A stretch of DNA of 64,000 nucleotides from NCBI GenBank assembly GCA_036559125.1, contig DATBTT010000031.1:1-64000 (forward strand), in the 5' to 3' direction. Position numbers and translations under genes: made by a program. The DNA comes from JALYTZ01 sp036559125. Lineage in GTDB: Bacteria; Vulcanimicrobiota; Vulcanimicrobiia; Vulcanimicrobiales; Vulcanimicrobiaceae. The first letter of the stretch is position 1; each line of letters opens with the position of its first letter. This document shows positions 42,150 through 50,378 of the stretch, one piece after another. The notes below the pieces were generated by a model. The model saw only the letters and a list, made by a program, of their open reading frames with translations. It was not told where the DNA came from and did not search any database.

Positions 42150-44405
42150 TCACGTGCCGCTGTCCCCGCCGACGTGGAAGAGAAATTTTACGATAAGCCG
42201 GTCCAGCGTCGTATAACTCGCGGGCGTTCCGAAGTTTACGAAGAGCTCGTTGCCCGTCGCGAACCGGCGGTGAAATGCGAATGCGACATTGGTGCCGGGT
42301 AGGGGAACGAACCCGCCGCGGCCGTTGACCGCGCGCAGCGAGAGCGTCAAGTTCGTGTCGGGCCCCAACTGCGCGCCCAACGAGATGCGGCGTAGCCACT
42401 GCGAGTCGAGGGCGCCATCTGCGAACGATCGTTCGTAACTGCCGTCGTATTCGACGCCCAGCGACAAGATGCGGCCGATGGGGCGCGAGGCCGCAACCGT
42501 GTAAAGGTGCAGATAGTTTCCATCGAACCGTCCGAAGTTCGCCGATGCATCGATCGGCGTCGGGGTGCCGTCGTCGTACCCAATCGGGACGCCGAACAAG
42601 TTGAAGGCGTCGGTTCGTCCGCAGAAATACGTGGGAAACCCCGTGAAGGACGATCGCGGCAGCGTAGGATCGACGCACGTCGTCTGCAGCGAGGCAGGGT
42701 CCGCGACCGCATAGCTGCGCAACTCGCTGACCGTCGGCCCCAATCCATTGATCGAGAACTTGTTTTTGAACGTCGCGTTCAGCACGAGGACGGCGTCGGC
42801 CTGATGTACGGCCCCGCTGCGATCGATAAACCGGTCTACTCCCCCGAACACGGAGTAATTCTTGATGTATGGAGTCGCGCCCACTACATTGGTAAAGAAG
42901 CTCGGGCCGCGAACGTCGGAGTTGACGGTAAAGCCGTCGATCGGATCGTAGTTCGGCGAGATGTCGGTGTAACCGACGTTGAGTTCGTAGTTTGGTTTGT
43001 GCACGTCGACGAACCCGTTCGTGCTATTGGCCGTGCCGGGCGCAGGCACCCAGGAACCGCGTTCGATGGCATGATCGACGCCGTAGACGAATCCGCTTAC
43101 GTTGTTTCTGCCGGCGACGCCGAATTCGGTCGTGTCGTCGTTACCGGCAATACTGTGGTTGGCCATGACGCCGTCCACCCAATACAAGAACGTGCGGTCT
43201 TGTAACGCGTGGCGATAGCCGTAGGCAACGTCGTTGAACGTGTTGCCGGTGGTTTGATCGTATCCTTTGAAATTCAAAACGCCGAACGACTGTTTTCCGA
43301 ACGTCCCCTCGACCTTCTCGCCGCGATCGAACGGCCCGATATTCGGAGAATAAAACGCAAGGTTTTGAGGCTGGTTGATGCCGCCGGGCCCGACTGCATC
43401 GGCATTGATGAAGTTTGCGCCCTGGGCGAAGAACGGGCGATACTCTTGCAAGTTACGCCGAAATTCCTGGGGCGCGATGGTTTGTTGATCGATCTCGACG
43501 TTAGAAAAATCCGGATTGAGCGTACCGACGAAATTGATCGTGTTTGTGAGTGGATAGCTCAGGTCGATGCCGGTCATGCGGACGTTTTGGCGTTCGAACG
43601 CGCCATTGGCTTGCGCGAAGAGTTCCCGGTCGCGGCCGCCGCTATCCAGCAGAAAAACTTCAGCTCGCGGTTTCGGACGCGAAGCACGGCCGCTTCCGCC
43701 GGCCTGCACCCCGGTCCAGGCCGGCCAGAACCGCGCGTCGGTGAAGAACGGCCAGCCGTTTGAGACGTTCCCGTCCTGCATGATGCCGTCGTACGCCCAG
43801 GTATAATGCTCGCCGATTTGGGCGATGTTGCGGATAAAATTGATGCGCCACGTCTGCGGGGAACCGCCGTGAATGCGCAGGTCGTCGAGCGGAACGATCA
43901 GTACGGCATTCCAGGAGGTGCCCGAAATAGACGCCGTGGCGTGCCATCGGGGACGGTAGCGTGCATTTTCGCTCGCCTGCTGGTAGCGGATTCCGCGGGG
44001 CGTCGTTTCAAAAAAGTACGTCTGGGCGCCATTTCCGCTGGTGTCTATGCCGATCCCCACGAAGTCGTCAAGGCCGAAGCCGACGTCGTTGGTGGTCTGC
44101 CCGGCCACGATCGGCGTTCCGGCCTGCTCGCAATGAAAGCCTACGTAGAGATTGCGGGCATCGTATTCGACCGAGACCGCGGTCGCGTCTCGGGCGGGCG
44201 AACGGGTGGTGAGGTTCTCGAAGCCTCCCCGCAGGTCTACCCGGCCGGCAGCCCAGGCAGGATCGGTTTGGGCAGGGTCGCCGGGCAAGGGGTGAGGGGC
44301 CTCGACCGCCGCGAATGTTAGGAAATTGGTGGCCACGGCTCCGGCCCGAGCGGTGAAACTCAAGCCGGCGATAAGCGTACACAAGACGACGGTCATCAAT
44401 CGCAT
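42150..44405 (-). CDS. DUF5916-type outer-membrane protein with CBM9-like N-terminus
   Basis: 751-aa exported protein: signal peptide 1-23, a carbohydrate-binding-module-9-like domain (AVSVEYDARNLYVGFHCEQA, FVGIGIDTSGNGAQTYFFET), then a DUF5916 C-terminal barrel region with many aromatic beta-strands (LIVKFLFHVGG at the end). Such proteins are predicted outer-membrane barrels of unknown substrate. ATG at 44405 gives the signal peptide. It is divergent from the CadC-like regulator. Confidence 0.85.
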   Translation of the reverse strand: MRLMTVVLCTLIAGLSFTARAGAVATNFLTFAAVEAPHPLPGDPAQTDPAWAAGRVDLRGGFENLTTRSPARDATAVSVEYDARNLYVGFHCEQAGTPIVAGQTTNDVGFGLDDFVGIGIDTSGNGAQTYFFETTPRGIRYQQASENARYRPRWHATASISGTSWNAVLIVPLDDLRIHGGSPQTWRINFIRNIAQIGEHYTWAYDGIMQDGNVSNGWPFFTDARFWPAWTGVQAGGSGRASRPKPRAEVFLLDSGGRDRELFAQANGAFERQNVRMTGIDLSYPLTNTINFVGTLNPDFSNVEIDQQTIAPQEFRRNLQEYRPFFAQGANFINADAVGPGGINQPQNLAFYSPNIGPFDRGEKVEGTFGKQSFGVLNFKGYDQTTGNTFNDVAYGYRHALQDRTFLYWVDGVMANHSIAGNDDTTEFGVAGRNNVSGFVYGVDHAIERGSWVPAPGTANSTNGFVDVHKPNYELNVGYTDISPNYDPIDGFTVNSDVRGPSFFTNVVGATPYIKNYSVFGGVDRFIDRSGAVHQADAVLVLNATFKNKFSINGLGPTVSELRSYAVADPASLQTTCVDPTLPRSSFTGFPTYFCGRTDAFNLFGVPIGYDDGTPTPIDASANFGRFDGNYLHLYTVAASRPIGRILSLGVEYDGSYERSFADGALDSQWLRRISLGAQLGPDTNLTLSLRAVNGRGGFVPLPGTNVAFAFHRRFATGNELFVNFGTPASYTTLDRLIVKFLFHVGGDSGT

Positions 44406-44421
44406 CGTGTTTGAGTATCGG

Positions 44422-44443
44422 CAAGACGACCTCGATCGTCTTG
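44422..44443. promoter_or_regulatory. Palindrome in the divergent DUF5916/CadC-like promoter
   Basis: CAAGACGA at 44422-44429 and TCGTCTTG at 44436-44443 form perfect 8-bp arms around a 6-nt spacer, within the 76-nt gap between two divergent genes. It is a candidate binding site for the wHTH regulator encoded to its right. Confidence 0.6.
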
Positions 44444-44481
44444 AGAAATCCATCAAAAAAACGTTAAACCTGGAGCGCTCC

Positions 44482-45915
44482 ATGAGCATCTATGAATTCG
44501 GTCCCTTCCGCCTCGACGCGCAGCGACTTTTGCTCGTGCACGACGGTCAACCGCTCGCGCTCGGTCCGAAGGTCGTTGAAACGCTGCTCGCGCTCGTGGA
44601 ACATCCCGGCGAGGTGCTTTCAAAGACGGAATTGCTCGATCGCGTCTGGCCCGACGGTTTCGTCGAAGAAGCCAATCTCGCGCAAAACATTTATGTGATC
44701 CGCAAGACGCTGAAATCGCTATGGGATAGGGAAGCCATCGCAACGGTGCCGCGTCGTGGCTACCGGTTCGTCGCCGGCGTTCGCCCGGTCAGCGCCGCGG
44801 TTACCGAAAACGCCGCGCGTGCGCACGATGCGCCGGTCTCGCGCGCCTTCATGCCGCGCTATGTCTATGCGGCCGCCGCCACGTTCGTTGCTGCGCTGGT
44901 TCTGCTGGGCGGCTTTGCCGCCGGACGCGCGCCGACCGCGGCGCCCGCTACGCCCGTTCTTTCAGAGGGCGGCGCGCGAATGTATGCGATGGGACGCTAC
45001 TACTGGAACCTGCGCACGCGCGGCGGCCTTGAAAAGAGTCTGAAGTACTTTGCCGCGGTAACGCGCAGCGATCCGGGCAACGCCGTGGGGTATGCGGGTC
45101 TTGCCGATGCCGACGCAATCATCGCGGACTACGGATACGGTACGAAGCCGCGCGGGTTTTATCTGCAGCAGGCGCGCGCGTATGCCGACCGGGCGTTGCG
45201 AGCCGGTCCGCAATCCGCAGAGGCGCACGCCGCCGTCGGTTTGATCGAAGATCGGCTCAAGCATCGCGACGTCGCACAAAGCGAATATCGCACCGCAATC
45301 GCGTTGGATCCCGATTACGCGCCGGCGCGCCAATGGTACGGGATATCGTTGCTCATGGACGGACGCAGCGATCAAGCCTACCAGCAACTCACGACGGCGT
45401 CGAAGCTGGATCCGCTCTCGGTCGCTACGGTGGATTGGCTCTCGCAAGCGGCGTATTTGACGCGCCGCTATCGTGAATCGATCGCGTACGCGCACCAGGC
45501 GTTGGATCTTTCTCCCCAACGGTTGGACGTCTACGAAATCATGGGCTTGTCGTACGAAGCGACCGGCGACTATCGCCATGCCGTCATCGCCTATAGAACC
45601 TTCGGCAAGATGTCGCGCCAACGCAGCGAAGCCGCGGCATTGCTCGCGCACGTCTACGCGACGATGCACCGCTTCGCGCAAGCGCGCCGGCAACTGCAAA
45701 TAGCGCAGGCCGCCATCGGGGGCCATGACGGCGCGGACCCGGAGGACGTGGTCATGGCGTTTATCGCCATGGGCCAACGCGACGAAGCCTTGCGTCTACT
45801 CGAGAATCAAACGCATCGCTATCGCGACGACAAAGCATTGATCGCGCTCGATCCGCGAATGGATCCGGTCCGCGGCGACCTACGTTTCCGAGCCTTCACC
45901 GAAGGCCCGGCGTAG
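44482..45915 (+). CDS. CadC-like membrane regulator with TPR domain
   Basis: 477-aa protein: N-terminal OmpR/PhoB-type winged helix (residues 4-100; LGPKVVETLLALVEHPGEVL, VPRRGYRFVAGV), one membrane helix (about 126-148), then periplasmic TPR-like helices (AHAAVGLIEDRLKHRDVAQS and following). This is the one-component ToxR/CadC layout in which a membrane-tethered factor senses outside the cell. GGAG precedes ATG 44482. Its likely target is the divergent DUF5916-MFS unit. Confidence 0.87.
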   Translation: MSIYEFGPFRLDAQRLLLVHDGQPLALGPKVVETLLALVEHPGEVLSKTELLDRVWPDGFVEEANLAQNIYVIRKTLKSLWDREAIATVPRRGYRFVAGVRPVSAAVTENAARAHDAPVSRAFMPRYVYAAAATFVAALVLLGGFAAGRAPTAAPATPVLSEGGARMYAMGRYYWNLRTRGGLEKSLKYFAAVTRSDPGNAVGYAGLADADAIIADYGYGTKPRGFYLQQARAYADRALRAGPQSAEAHAAVGLIEDRLKHRDVAQSEYRTAIALDPDYAPARQWYGISLLMDGRSDQAYQQLTTASKLDPLSVATVDWLSQAAYLTRRYRESIAYAHQALDLSPQRLDVYEIMGLSYEATGDYRHAVIAYRTFGKMSRQRSEAAALLAHVYATMHRFAQARRQLQIAQAAIGGHDGADPEDVVMAFIAMGQRDEALRLLENQTHRYRDDKALIALDPRMDPVRGDLRFRAFTEGPA

Positions 45916-45920
45916 GCCGT

Positions 45921-45942
45921 CCTTCGACAAGCTCAGGATGGC
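45921..45942 (+). repeat. Partial copy of the dispersed repeat
   Basis: CCTTCGACAAGCTCAGGATG matches the left half of the element in atpG with a diverged tail. It lies between convergent genes. Confidence 0.7.
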
Positions 45943-45946
45943 GAGA

Positions 45947-47296
45947 TCAGGTCATGCGGGCGAGGACGCGTTCGTTTTTGATTAGGCGCGTACCCGACAA
46001 GCTGTCGTGAATGTAGACGCGTGAAAACGGGCTGAGTGGAATGATGAGCCAGAAGAGGAAGCCGGCCACCGCGTAGCGCCAAATCGTTTGCCACGGAGAC
46101 GGGCGTTTGAAGTCGGTGCGAACGACGCGCAATCCCGAGATCATCATGCCGGGCGTCTGACCCACGATCGTGACCAGCAAAATGAAGTAGAGCGGCATCA
46201 AAACCGGTAGCGTTGCAGAACCGCCGATAGCCGGTAACACATCCCAAGGGATGTGAAGCCGGCCGATCGTTATCGCCGTCTGATCGAGCGTGTCTTTCGC
46301 GTGCGCGGCGGCCGCCGGAGGAGTCTTCTCGCCCACGTTCTCATGGATCACGCCCGAGCCGATCGTCTGGATGAGCGCAAAAACGACAATCAGGTCCACA
46401 ACGTACGCTCCGAGCCGGCGCCACCAGCCGACGCAATCTTTGCGCACGACGTGTATCGCTCCGGTTTGCGGCAATGCGGGCGGCTCCGCCGGCGTTTCGC
46501 GTAAGAACCACTCTTCGTGTATCCGGTACGAGTTCGAATCGATGAACCAGCGCATTGCATCGATGCGGTGCGTCGCATACGGCATCGCTCCCAACCATTC
46601 GCCCCAGCGCAACACTTGATCGGCCATAACGTCGCGGTGCTGCTCGGCAAAGCGCGCGTAGTCGATCTTACGCCCGAACTTACTGAACGATGCAATCGCG
46701 ATGGCGCGCATGGCCACATCGAGAGACCCGCAGCACAGCAGGCCGACGCGATCGCACGTTAACTCGGCGCGGCGCAAGAATGCTCCGAAGATGAGCGACA
46801 CGATTGGGTTTTCATTCCCGTTCACCGACAAGAGCGATGTGAATCGCGTGTGACCCGATGCGATGTGTCCCAACTCGCGCCCGACCATGAACGTCATTTC
46901 GTCGTCGCGGAAATGTTCGATCCACGTCGACGAGATCACGAGCGAGTACGGTTCGCCAAGGCCGACGGCAATCACCGGGACCGCGTAGTCTTCGCGCACG
47001 AACACCATCGGCAACGGTAATTCCAGCGCGGCCGCGCAGCGTTTGACGATCGCAAAAAGCTCGGGATACTGCGCTTCGTGAATGCGTACGCTCGACCCAA
47101 CGAGGCGCCCGCGCGCGAGCGTTACGTACAACATCGCAAAGACGACGAATAGCGCGACCTGAGAAATGCCGACTTCTTCGTGAATGAAAAACCCGATGAG
47201 CGCCGCCGCCGGCAGCGCGCATAACAGGGTCAGCCAGAAGGCTAACGTCTCTCCGCGATACGTCAAGGAGGTCGGACCCGAGAAAAGCTCGCGCAC
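45947..47296 (-). CDS. M48-like metalloprotease/RDD fusion with altered zinc motif
   Basis: 449-aa membrane protein. Residues about 20-275 resemble M48 peptidases (YPELFAIVKRCAAALELPLP, FRDDEMTFMVGRELGHIASG), residues about 290-445 an RDD domain with three helices (WWRRLGAYVVDLIVVFALIQ). The HEXXH zinc motif reads RELGH: the first His is Arg (codon CGC). The third-ligand region AELTCDRVGL keeps the E..CDR pattern. Activity is doubtful. GTG start at 47296. Confidence 0.83.
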   Translation of the reverse strand: MRELFSGPTSLTYRGETLAFWLTLLCALPAAALIGFFIHEEVGISQVALFVVFAMLYVTLARGRLVGSSVRIHEAQYPELFAIVKRCAAALELPLPMVFVREDYAVPVIAVGLGEPYSLVISSTWIEHFRDDEMTFMVGRELGHIASGHTRFTSLLSVNGNENPIVSLIFGAFLRRAELTCDRVGLLCCGSLDVAMRAIAIASFSKFGRKIDYARFAEQHRDVMADQVLRWGEWLGAMPYATHRIDAMRWFIDSNSYRIHEEWFLRETPAEPPALPQTGAIHVVRKDCVGWWRRLGAYVVDLIVVFALIQTIGSGVIHENVGEKTPPAAAAHAKDTLDQTAITIGRLHIPWDVLPAIGGSATLPVLMPLYFILLVTIVGQTPGMMISGLRVVRTDFKRPSPWQTIWRYAVAGFLFWLIIPLSPFSRVYIHDSLSGTRLIKNERVLARMT

Positions 47297-47352
47297 TTGG
47301 CTCTCTCAGGGGAGCGGGCGATGGTTTCCTTCAGATTTTTGATCCGAGGGTA

Positions 47353-47395
47353 TTGACGGGTAGTTGAATCGTGCTATTATACTAGTGTACTAGTA
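47353..47395 (+). promoter_or_regulatory. Promoter and palindromic operator of the GntR-ABC operon
   Basis: TTGACG at 47353-47358 and TATTAT at 47375-47380 (16-nt spacer) form a promoter. TACTAGT at 47380-47386 and ACTAGTA at 47389-47395 are perfect inverted arms with a 2-nt spacer, placed over the predicted transcript start. Likely bound by the GntR product. Confidence 0.65.
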
Positions 47396-47449
47396 CAACA
47401 GTGTGTTGGTACGAAGTACGGCTCGCACGACTACATTGAGGATATCGAC

Positions 47450-47566
47450 ATGACGCAACGCCCCTACAATCCGACCCCGACTCTCGCGAACGACCCACGC
47501 CGCCCCGTTATGCCTCTCGAACGCCAAACGAGCGGACTCTTCCTCGGCTGGGGTCCTAAGGTCTAG
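47450..47566 (+). CDS. Small WGPKV-motif peptide leading the GntR-ABC operon
   Basis: 38-aa peptide. GAGG lies 8 nt ahead of ATG 47450. The N-terminus is Pro/Arg/Thr-rich (MTQRPYNPTPTLANDP), and the C-terminus is GLFLGWGPKV, ending exactly in the motif shared with the 53-aa peptide at 40296-40457. Stop at 47566, 15 nt before the GntR gene. It has no cysteine, no secretion signal and no membrane segment. Role unknown: signal peptide, modified peptide precursor or small regulator are possible. Confidence 0.72.
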   Translation: MTQRPYNPTPTLANDPRRPVMPLERQTSGLFLGWGPKV

Positions 47567-47581
47567 CCGGCGCAAGCTCAG

Positions 47582-47983
47582 ATGCCTGCGGTTTTTACGG
47601 TCGACCCCCGAAGCGGCGTCCCCATTTATCTTCAACTGATCGAGCAAATCAAACGCTCGGTCGCCTTGGGGGTGCTGCAACCCGGAGAGCAGCTTCCTAC
47701 CGTCAAGCAGCTTGCCGTCGACCTGACGATCAATCCAAACACCGTTGGCCGCGCATACCGCGATCTCGAGCGCGACGCCGTCATCGAGACTGCCCCTGGC
47801 CGGGGCTCGTTCGTCCGCGACAACGGCTCGGCGCAAGCGCCGGCCCGGCAAGCGGCCAGCGACGTGGCAAAAGATGCGCTGGTGCAAGCGGTGCGCGAAT
47901 CGAAATCCGTGGGTTTAAGCCGCGAGCAAACGCGCACCTTATTCTCTGCCGCGCTCGACCGTTGGTTCCCGGAGGAAGCATGA
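47582..47983 (+). CDS. GntR-family regulator, YtrA type
   Basis: 133-aa regulator with N-terminal wHTH (IYLQLIEQIKRSVALGVLQP, QLAVDLTINPNTVGRAYRDL) and a short dimerisation tail, as in the YtrA subfamily, which typically controls an adjacent ABC transporter. It overlaps the ATPase gene by 4 nt. Confidence 0.93.
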   Translation: MPAVFTVDPRSGVPIYLQLIEQIKRSVALGVLQPGEQLPTVKQLAVDLTINPNTVGRAYRDLERDAVIETAPGRGSFVRDNGSAQAPARQAASDVAKDALVQAVRESKSVGLSREQTRTLFSAALDRWFPEEA

Positions 47984-48885
47984 GTACGATCTCCATCCGT
48001 CACCTGAGCAAGTCATACGGCGCATTTCTCGCCGTCAACGACGTCAGCATCGACATCCCCAGCGGCTGCGTCTTCGGATTGCTCGGCCCTAACGGAGCGG
48101 GCAAGACGACGACGTTTAAGTGCATGCTCGGACTGGCGCGCCCGTCGTCGGGCGAGGTGCTCTACGGCGATCGGCCACTGGCGCCGGCAACGTTTGAAGA
48201 TTTAACGTACGTACCCGAGCGCAGCGTGCTTTATGAATGGATGACGATCCGCGATCATCTGGAGTTACAGCGCCGGTCCTACGCGCGGTACAATCCCAAC
48301 CGCGCGGCCGACTTGCTCGCGCTCTTCGGACTCGACGCGCGCAAACGCGTCCGGTCGACCTCCAAGGGCATGCGCACCGCCCTGGCCATCGTGCTCGCGT
48401 TTTCCATAGAACCGAAAATATTGGTCTTGGACGAACCGACGAGCGGTTTAGATCCGGTAAACCAACGCGCCGTGCTCAAGCTCATCATCGACGCCGCGGC
48501 CGGAGGCACGACCGTTATTTTCTCTTCGCACCAGATCGGACAGGTCGAGCGGGCCGCCGAGCATATCGCGATCATGCAAAACGGAGGGCTCGTCCTGACC
48601 GGCTCGGTCGACGACCTCAAGTACGAGCAGAAGATCGTCGAAGGTATTTTTGAAACCGACGGGTTCTCGACCAATGGTTTCGGCGGCGACGCGCGCATTT
48701 CGCGCGTCGAAAAAACCGGACGCATTTTGCGGTTGACGGTACGCCGCGACAGCGATTCGATCGCGAGCGATCTCAACGGCATGGGCGCGCAAAGCGTCCG
48801 AGTCGTCGATCTCAATCTCGAAGACATCTTTCTCAACGCCGTCGATCCTTCGCAGCAGACGGCCGACGTCGTGGAGGGCGCTTAA
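47980..48885 (+). CDS. ABC transporter ATP-binding protein
   Basis: 301-aa ATPase: Walker A GPNGAGKT, an ABC signature degenerate as STSKGM rather than LSGGQ, Walker B ILVLDEPTSGLDP. Typical of ABC-2 exporters. ATG at 47980 has GGAGGA upstream and overlaps the GntR stop (ATGA). Partner permease follows with TAATG. Confidence 0.93.
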   Translation: MSTISIRHLSKSYGAFLAVNDVSIDIPSGCVFGLLGPNGAGKTTTFKCMLGLARPSSGEVLYGDRPLAPATFEDLTYVPERSVLYEWMTIRDHLELQRRSYARYNPNRAADLLALFGLDARKRVRSTSKGMRTALAIVLAFSIEPKILVLDEPTSGLDPVNQRAVLKLIIDAAAGGTTVIFSSHQIGQVERAAEHIAIMQNGGLVLTGSVDDLKYEQKIVEGIFETDGFSTNGFGGDARISRVEKTGRILRLTVRRDSDSIASDLNGMGAQSVRVVDLNLEDIFLNAVDPSQQTADVVEGA

Positions 48886-49913
48886 TGTATTACGTGGAGC
48901 TTTTACGCATCATTCGCGGCCTGCGCGTCGTGGGCATCATTCTCGGCATCATCTTTTTGATTGCGATCGTTTTCCGGTTGATATTCCTGCAAGGTGGATC
49001 GCCCGACAGTTGGGTGCGCCACGCGCAGCTGTCGCCGGGCGCGCACGTAACGACCCGGCACCTCGCCAACGGACTCACGCGTACGATCGTGGACGACCCC
49101 GCCGATCGGACGCACGTCGTCGTGGACGACCGCGGTTATTCCGGCAAGCACATTACGATTATCGAGCCCAGCGACGTCGCGCAATCGCAAAACCGACACG
49201 GCGTCATCAGCATGGGCTCGATGAACGTGACAAAAAGCATCTCTAACGGTATGTCGAGGATCGATTTCGAGACCAACAGCAAAGAGAATCTCGCAACGCT
49301 TTTTATGGCGGCCATGCCGATCGCGTTGATATTCGCAACGATCATCGCCTGCGCGCTGGCGCGTGAAAACGACGGGCATCTGGAGTTGGCGTGGACGAAG
49401 CCCGTTTCACGCGATGCCTACGCGCTTAGCGTCATGGGTCTCGATTTGGCGGGCATCGCCGTGACCGTATTGGCTTCCGTCGTCGTATTCCTGATAACGA
49501 CGATGTTTTTCGAACTGCCGCGCTTGTATCTGGACGCCGGCGGCGCCGGCCTCATCGCGCTGGTCTTCACCGTTCCGATGGCATGGTACGCACTGTTGAC
49601 TGCGGCGAGCGCGTCGCTGCGGCGGGGATACGGAGCCGTGATCGGCACGGCGTGGCCGGTCGCGTTCATTATTCCCGCGCTCATCGGACTCTTCGAAAGC
49701 CACTCGGGCTCGTCGGTCGCCGCGGCTATCGTAGCTACGCTGCGAACCGTCAACACCCTCAATCCGATTGCGATCTACTTCAATCACTTCGGGCGGACCG
49801 GTGAGATGTCGCTCATTCCGGGCGGCGTTGGAGCGTCCATCGTCGGCTCGATCGTTTTACTCGTCGTCTACGTCGCACTTGCGGTGCTCCAATGGCGCCG
49901 CGTGGAGGCCTGA
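48885..49913 (+). CDS. ABC-2-type transporter permease
   Basis: 342-aa membrane protein: helix 1 (about 15-35), an extracytoplasmic segment of about 110 residues, then about five helices (FMAAMPIALIFATIIACALA onward). Typical of ABC-2 permeases paired with a GntR/YtrA regulator. Substrate unknown; the co-encoded small peptide is one candidate. Confidence 0.85.
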   Translation: MYYVELLRIIRGLRVVGIILGIIFLIAIVFRLIFLQGGSPDSWVRHAQLSPGAHVTTRHLANGLTRTIVDDPADRTHVVVDDRGYSGKHITIIEPSDVAQSQNRHGVISMGSMNVTKSISNGMSRIDFETNSKENLATLFMAAMPIALIFATIIACALARENDGHLELAWTKPVSRDAYALSVMGLDLAGIAVTVLASVVVFLITTMFFELPRLYLDAGGAGLIALVFTVPMAWYALLTAASASLRRGYGAVIGTAWPVAFIIPALIGLFESHSGSSVAAAIVATLRTVNTLNPIAIYFNHFGRTGEMSLIPGGVGASIVGSIVLLVVYVALAVLQWRRVEA

Positions 49914-49916
49914 TCC

Positions 49917-50075
49917 ATGGAACTCTTCGGAACGAAATTCACATTCTCTCTTGGAAGCTGGAAGTTGCGCTTCGTGTTGATGCTCGAAGACGACATGCAG
50001 CCCGCCACGCAACCGGCCCCAACGCGACACGCGCACCACGTCGCCGTCGTGCGCGATCGTCAAGGCGTTCGATGA
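49917..50075 (+). CDS. Small ORF between permease and lipoprotein
   Basis: 52-aa ORF 3 nt after the permease and overlapping the lipoprotein start (ATGA). The first 25 residues are hydrophobic/aromatic (MELFGTKFTFSLGSWKLRFV), the rest Pro/His/Arg-rich. Coding is suggested by the packing only; no family recognised. Confidence 0.45.
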   Translation: MELFGTKFTFSLGSWKLRFVLMLEDDMQPATQPAPTRHAHHVAVVRDRQGVR

Positions 50076-50368
50076 ATCCTCGCCTTCCCGCGCTCGCGGT
50101 AATCGCCGCTTTCGCGGCCGGCTGTTCGGCGACGCAGGTAGCAGGCGATTCCGGTCGCATGGCCGTCGCCATTGCCCAATGTACCAGGGGTCCCAGCGAC
50201 TCGGCGGTTAGCTTAAAGGACCCACGCTGGCGAGCGAAAGTGCAGGCATACGACGGCCGGATCGTCAGCTGCCTGCGTGCGCACGGAGTGAGCGGCGAAA
50301 TTCGCTCGTCGTACGAGGTGCGCGGCGGAAAAGCGCATCCGCGCATCACGTGGACCGAAAAGCGCTAA
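50072..50368 (+). CDS. Small lipoprotein
   Basis: 98-aa protein with a lipobox (signal ends AAFAAGC) and a short soluble domain of mixed charge. Last gene of the GntR-ABC run. Unknown function. Confidence 0.68.
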   Translation: MNPRLPALAVIAAFAAGCSATQVAGDSGRMAVAIAQCTRGPSDSAVSLKDPRWRAKVQAYDGRIVSCLRAHGVSGEIRSSYEVRGGKAHPRITWTEKR

Positions 50369-50378
50369 CGATACGTGC

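Noticed and set aside
47450..47566. Lasso-peptide precursor for the WGPKV peptide
   Set aside because: GLFLGWGPKV has no Asp or Glu at core positions 7-9 for the ring, and no B/C maturation genes are nearby.
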